From Pseudomonas maumuensis (GTDB lineage: Bacteria; Pseudomonadota; Gammaproteobacteria; Pseudomonadales; Pseudomonadaceae): 64,000 nucleotides of DNA. Shown here piece after piece: positions 63,652-64,000 of the stretch. Made by a program: the position numbers and the translations under genes. Position 1 is the first letter of the stretch. Each line of letters begins with the position of its first letter. The notes beneath the pieces are model-generated. The model saw only the letters and a list, made by a program, of their open reading frames with translations. It ran no database searches and was not told the DNA's origin. The DNA lies in NCBI RefSeq assembly GCF_019139675.1, contig NZ_CP077077.1:248001-312000 (forward strand), read 5' to 3'.

Positions 63652-64000
63652 TCAACGCCCTTGGCAGGCATCCACGCGCAGCCAGCGCTCCAGCACTTTG
63701 AAGCCCTGCACCAGCACGAACGAGATCACCAGGTAGAACACCCCGGCGGCAAAGAAGATCTCCACCGGCAGATAGGTGCGGGCAATGATGGTCCGCGCCA
63801 TGCCGGTCAGTTCCAGCAAGGTGACGGTACTGGCCAGGGCGCTGGCCTTGAGCATCAGGATCACTTCGTTGCTGTACGCCGGCAGGCCGATGCGCGCAGC
63901 ACGTGGCAGCATGATGTACAACAGCGTCTTGCCCCGCGACATGCCCAGTGCCCGGGCCGCTTCGATCTCGCCCTTGGGGATCGCCTGCAAAGCACCGCGC
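63652..64000 (-). CDS. Amino-acid ABC permease (HisM/AotM type), 5' end outside window
   Basis: The minus-strand frame runs to the window edge, so the N-terminal part is missing. What remains has the EAA loop GEIEAARALGMSRGKTLLYIMLPRAARIGLPAYSNEVILML, then SALASTVTLLELTGMARTI and a last helix VFYLVISFVLVQGF. This is the pattern of the second permease of the histidine/arginine/ornithine system. The stop is followed by a short GGGGC/GCCCC hairpin region toward the methyltransferase gene. Confidence 0.88.
   Translation of the reverse strand, partial: RGALQAIPKGEIEAARALGMSRGKTLLYIMLPRAARIGLPAYSNEVILMLKASALASTVTLLELTGMARTIIARTYLPVEIFFAAGVFYLVISFVLVQGFKVLERWLRVDACQGR

Overview
The window reads as a chromosome segment of a Pseudomonas putida-group bacterium. 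Supporting signs are the high G+C, the codon use, nine intergenic REP-type inverted repeats of the Pseudomonas GTGGGAGC(C/T)GGCTTGCC kind, a CadR with the P. putida cysteine triad, and conserved Pseudomonas neighbourhoods (oscA-sbp-cysTWA, serA-D2HGDH, rpiA-ilvA, rppH-ptsP-TauE-lgt-thyA). It is mostly core genome, with more variable material around 51-61 kb. No phage, insertion sequence, integrase, CRISPR array or rRNA was seen.

Layout. 0-6.4 kb: the 5' part of an AAA ATPase gene, then a two-adaptor RND efflux operon (TriABC type). 6.5-10.8 kb: the sulfate-uptake operon oscA-sbp-cysT-cysW-cysA. 11.1-13.1 kb: tonB-exbB-exbD. 13.2-19.3 kb: what looks like a sulfur or amino-acid scavenging group, with an RBBP9-type hydrolase, an odd sigma-54 activator lacking the usual GAFTGA loop, a MetQ-like binding protein, a 27-residue mini-ORF and a four-gene polar amino-acid ABC transporter. 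Several promoters here share AT-rich elements. 19.4-28.2 kb: housekeeping enzymes, including hydrolases, a periplasmic Ntn acylase, an acetyltransferase, a PPHD-like prolyl hydroxylase, a TudS-like DUF523 protein and a half-size solute-binding protein. 28.2-43.2 kb: central metabolism, including SerA with its D-2-hydroxyglutarate partner, RpiA, IlvA, RppH, PtsP, Lgt and ThyA, plus two tandem SdiA-regulated-type proteins. 43.3-46.1 kb: cadR/cadA with a textbook MerR-type promoter. 46.1-51.7 kb: a 2-aminoethylphosphonate uptake operon (AepVWX type) with a LysR regulator and an HD-domain phosphonate oxygenase. 51.7-59.2 kb: a two-component system divergent from a TonB-dependent siderophore receptor, a hipBA toxin-antitoxin pair under a long palindrome, and nirK followed by a four-cysteine DUF3079 gene. 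59.4-64 kb: tRNA-Thr(UGU), two small lipoproteins, an XRE/DUF2975 pair, the mdtJI spermidine exporter preceded by a nearly leaderless upstream ORF, a methyltransferase, and the 3' end of an amino-acid ABC permease gene.

The most interesting items are the mdtJI upstream ORF, the hipBA operator palindrome that covers the antitoxin start codon, the HD oxygenase without its usual hydroxylase partner, the shared AT-rich elements at the sulfur-type promoters, the degenerate sigma-54 activator, and the nirK-DUF3079 pair without other denitrification genes. Family calls rest on recognition of sequence motifs and gene order; no database search was run.
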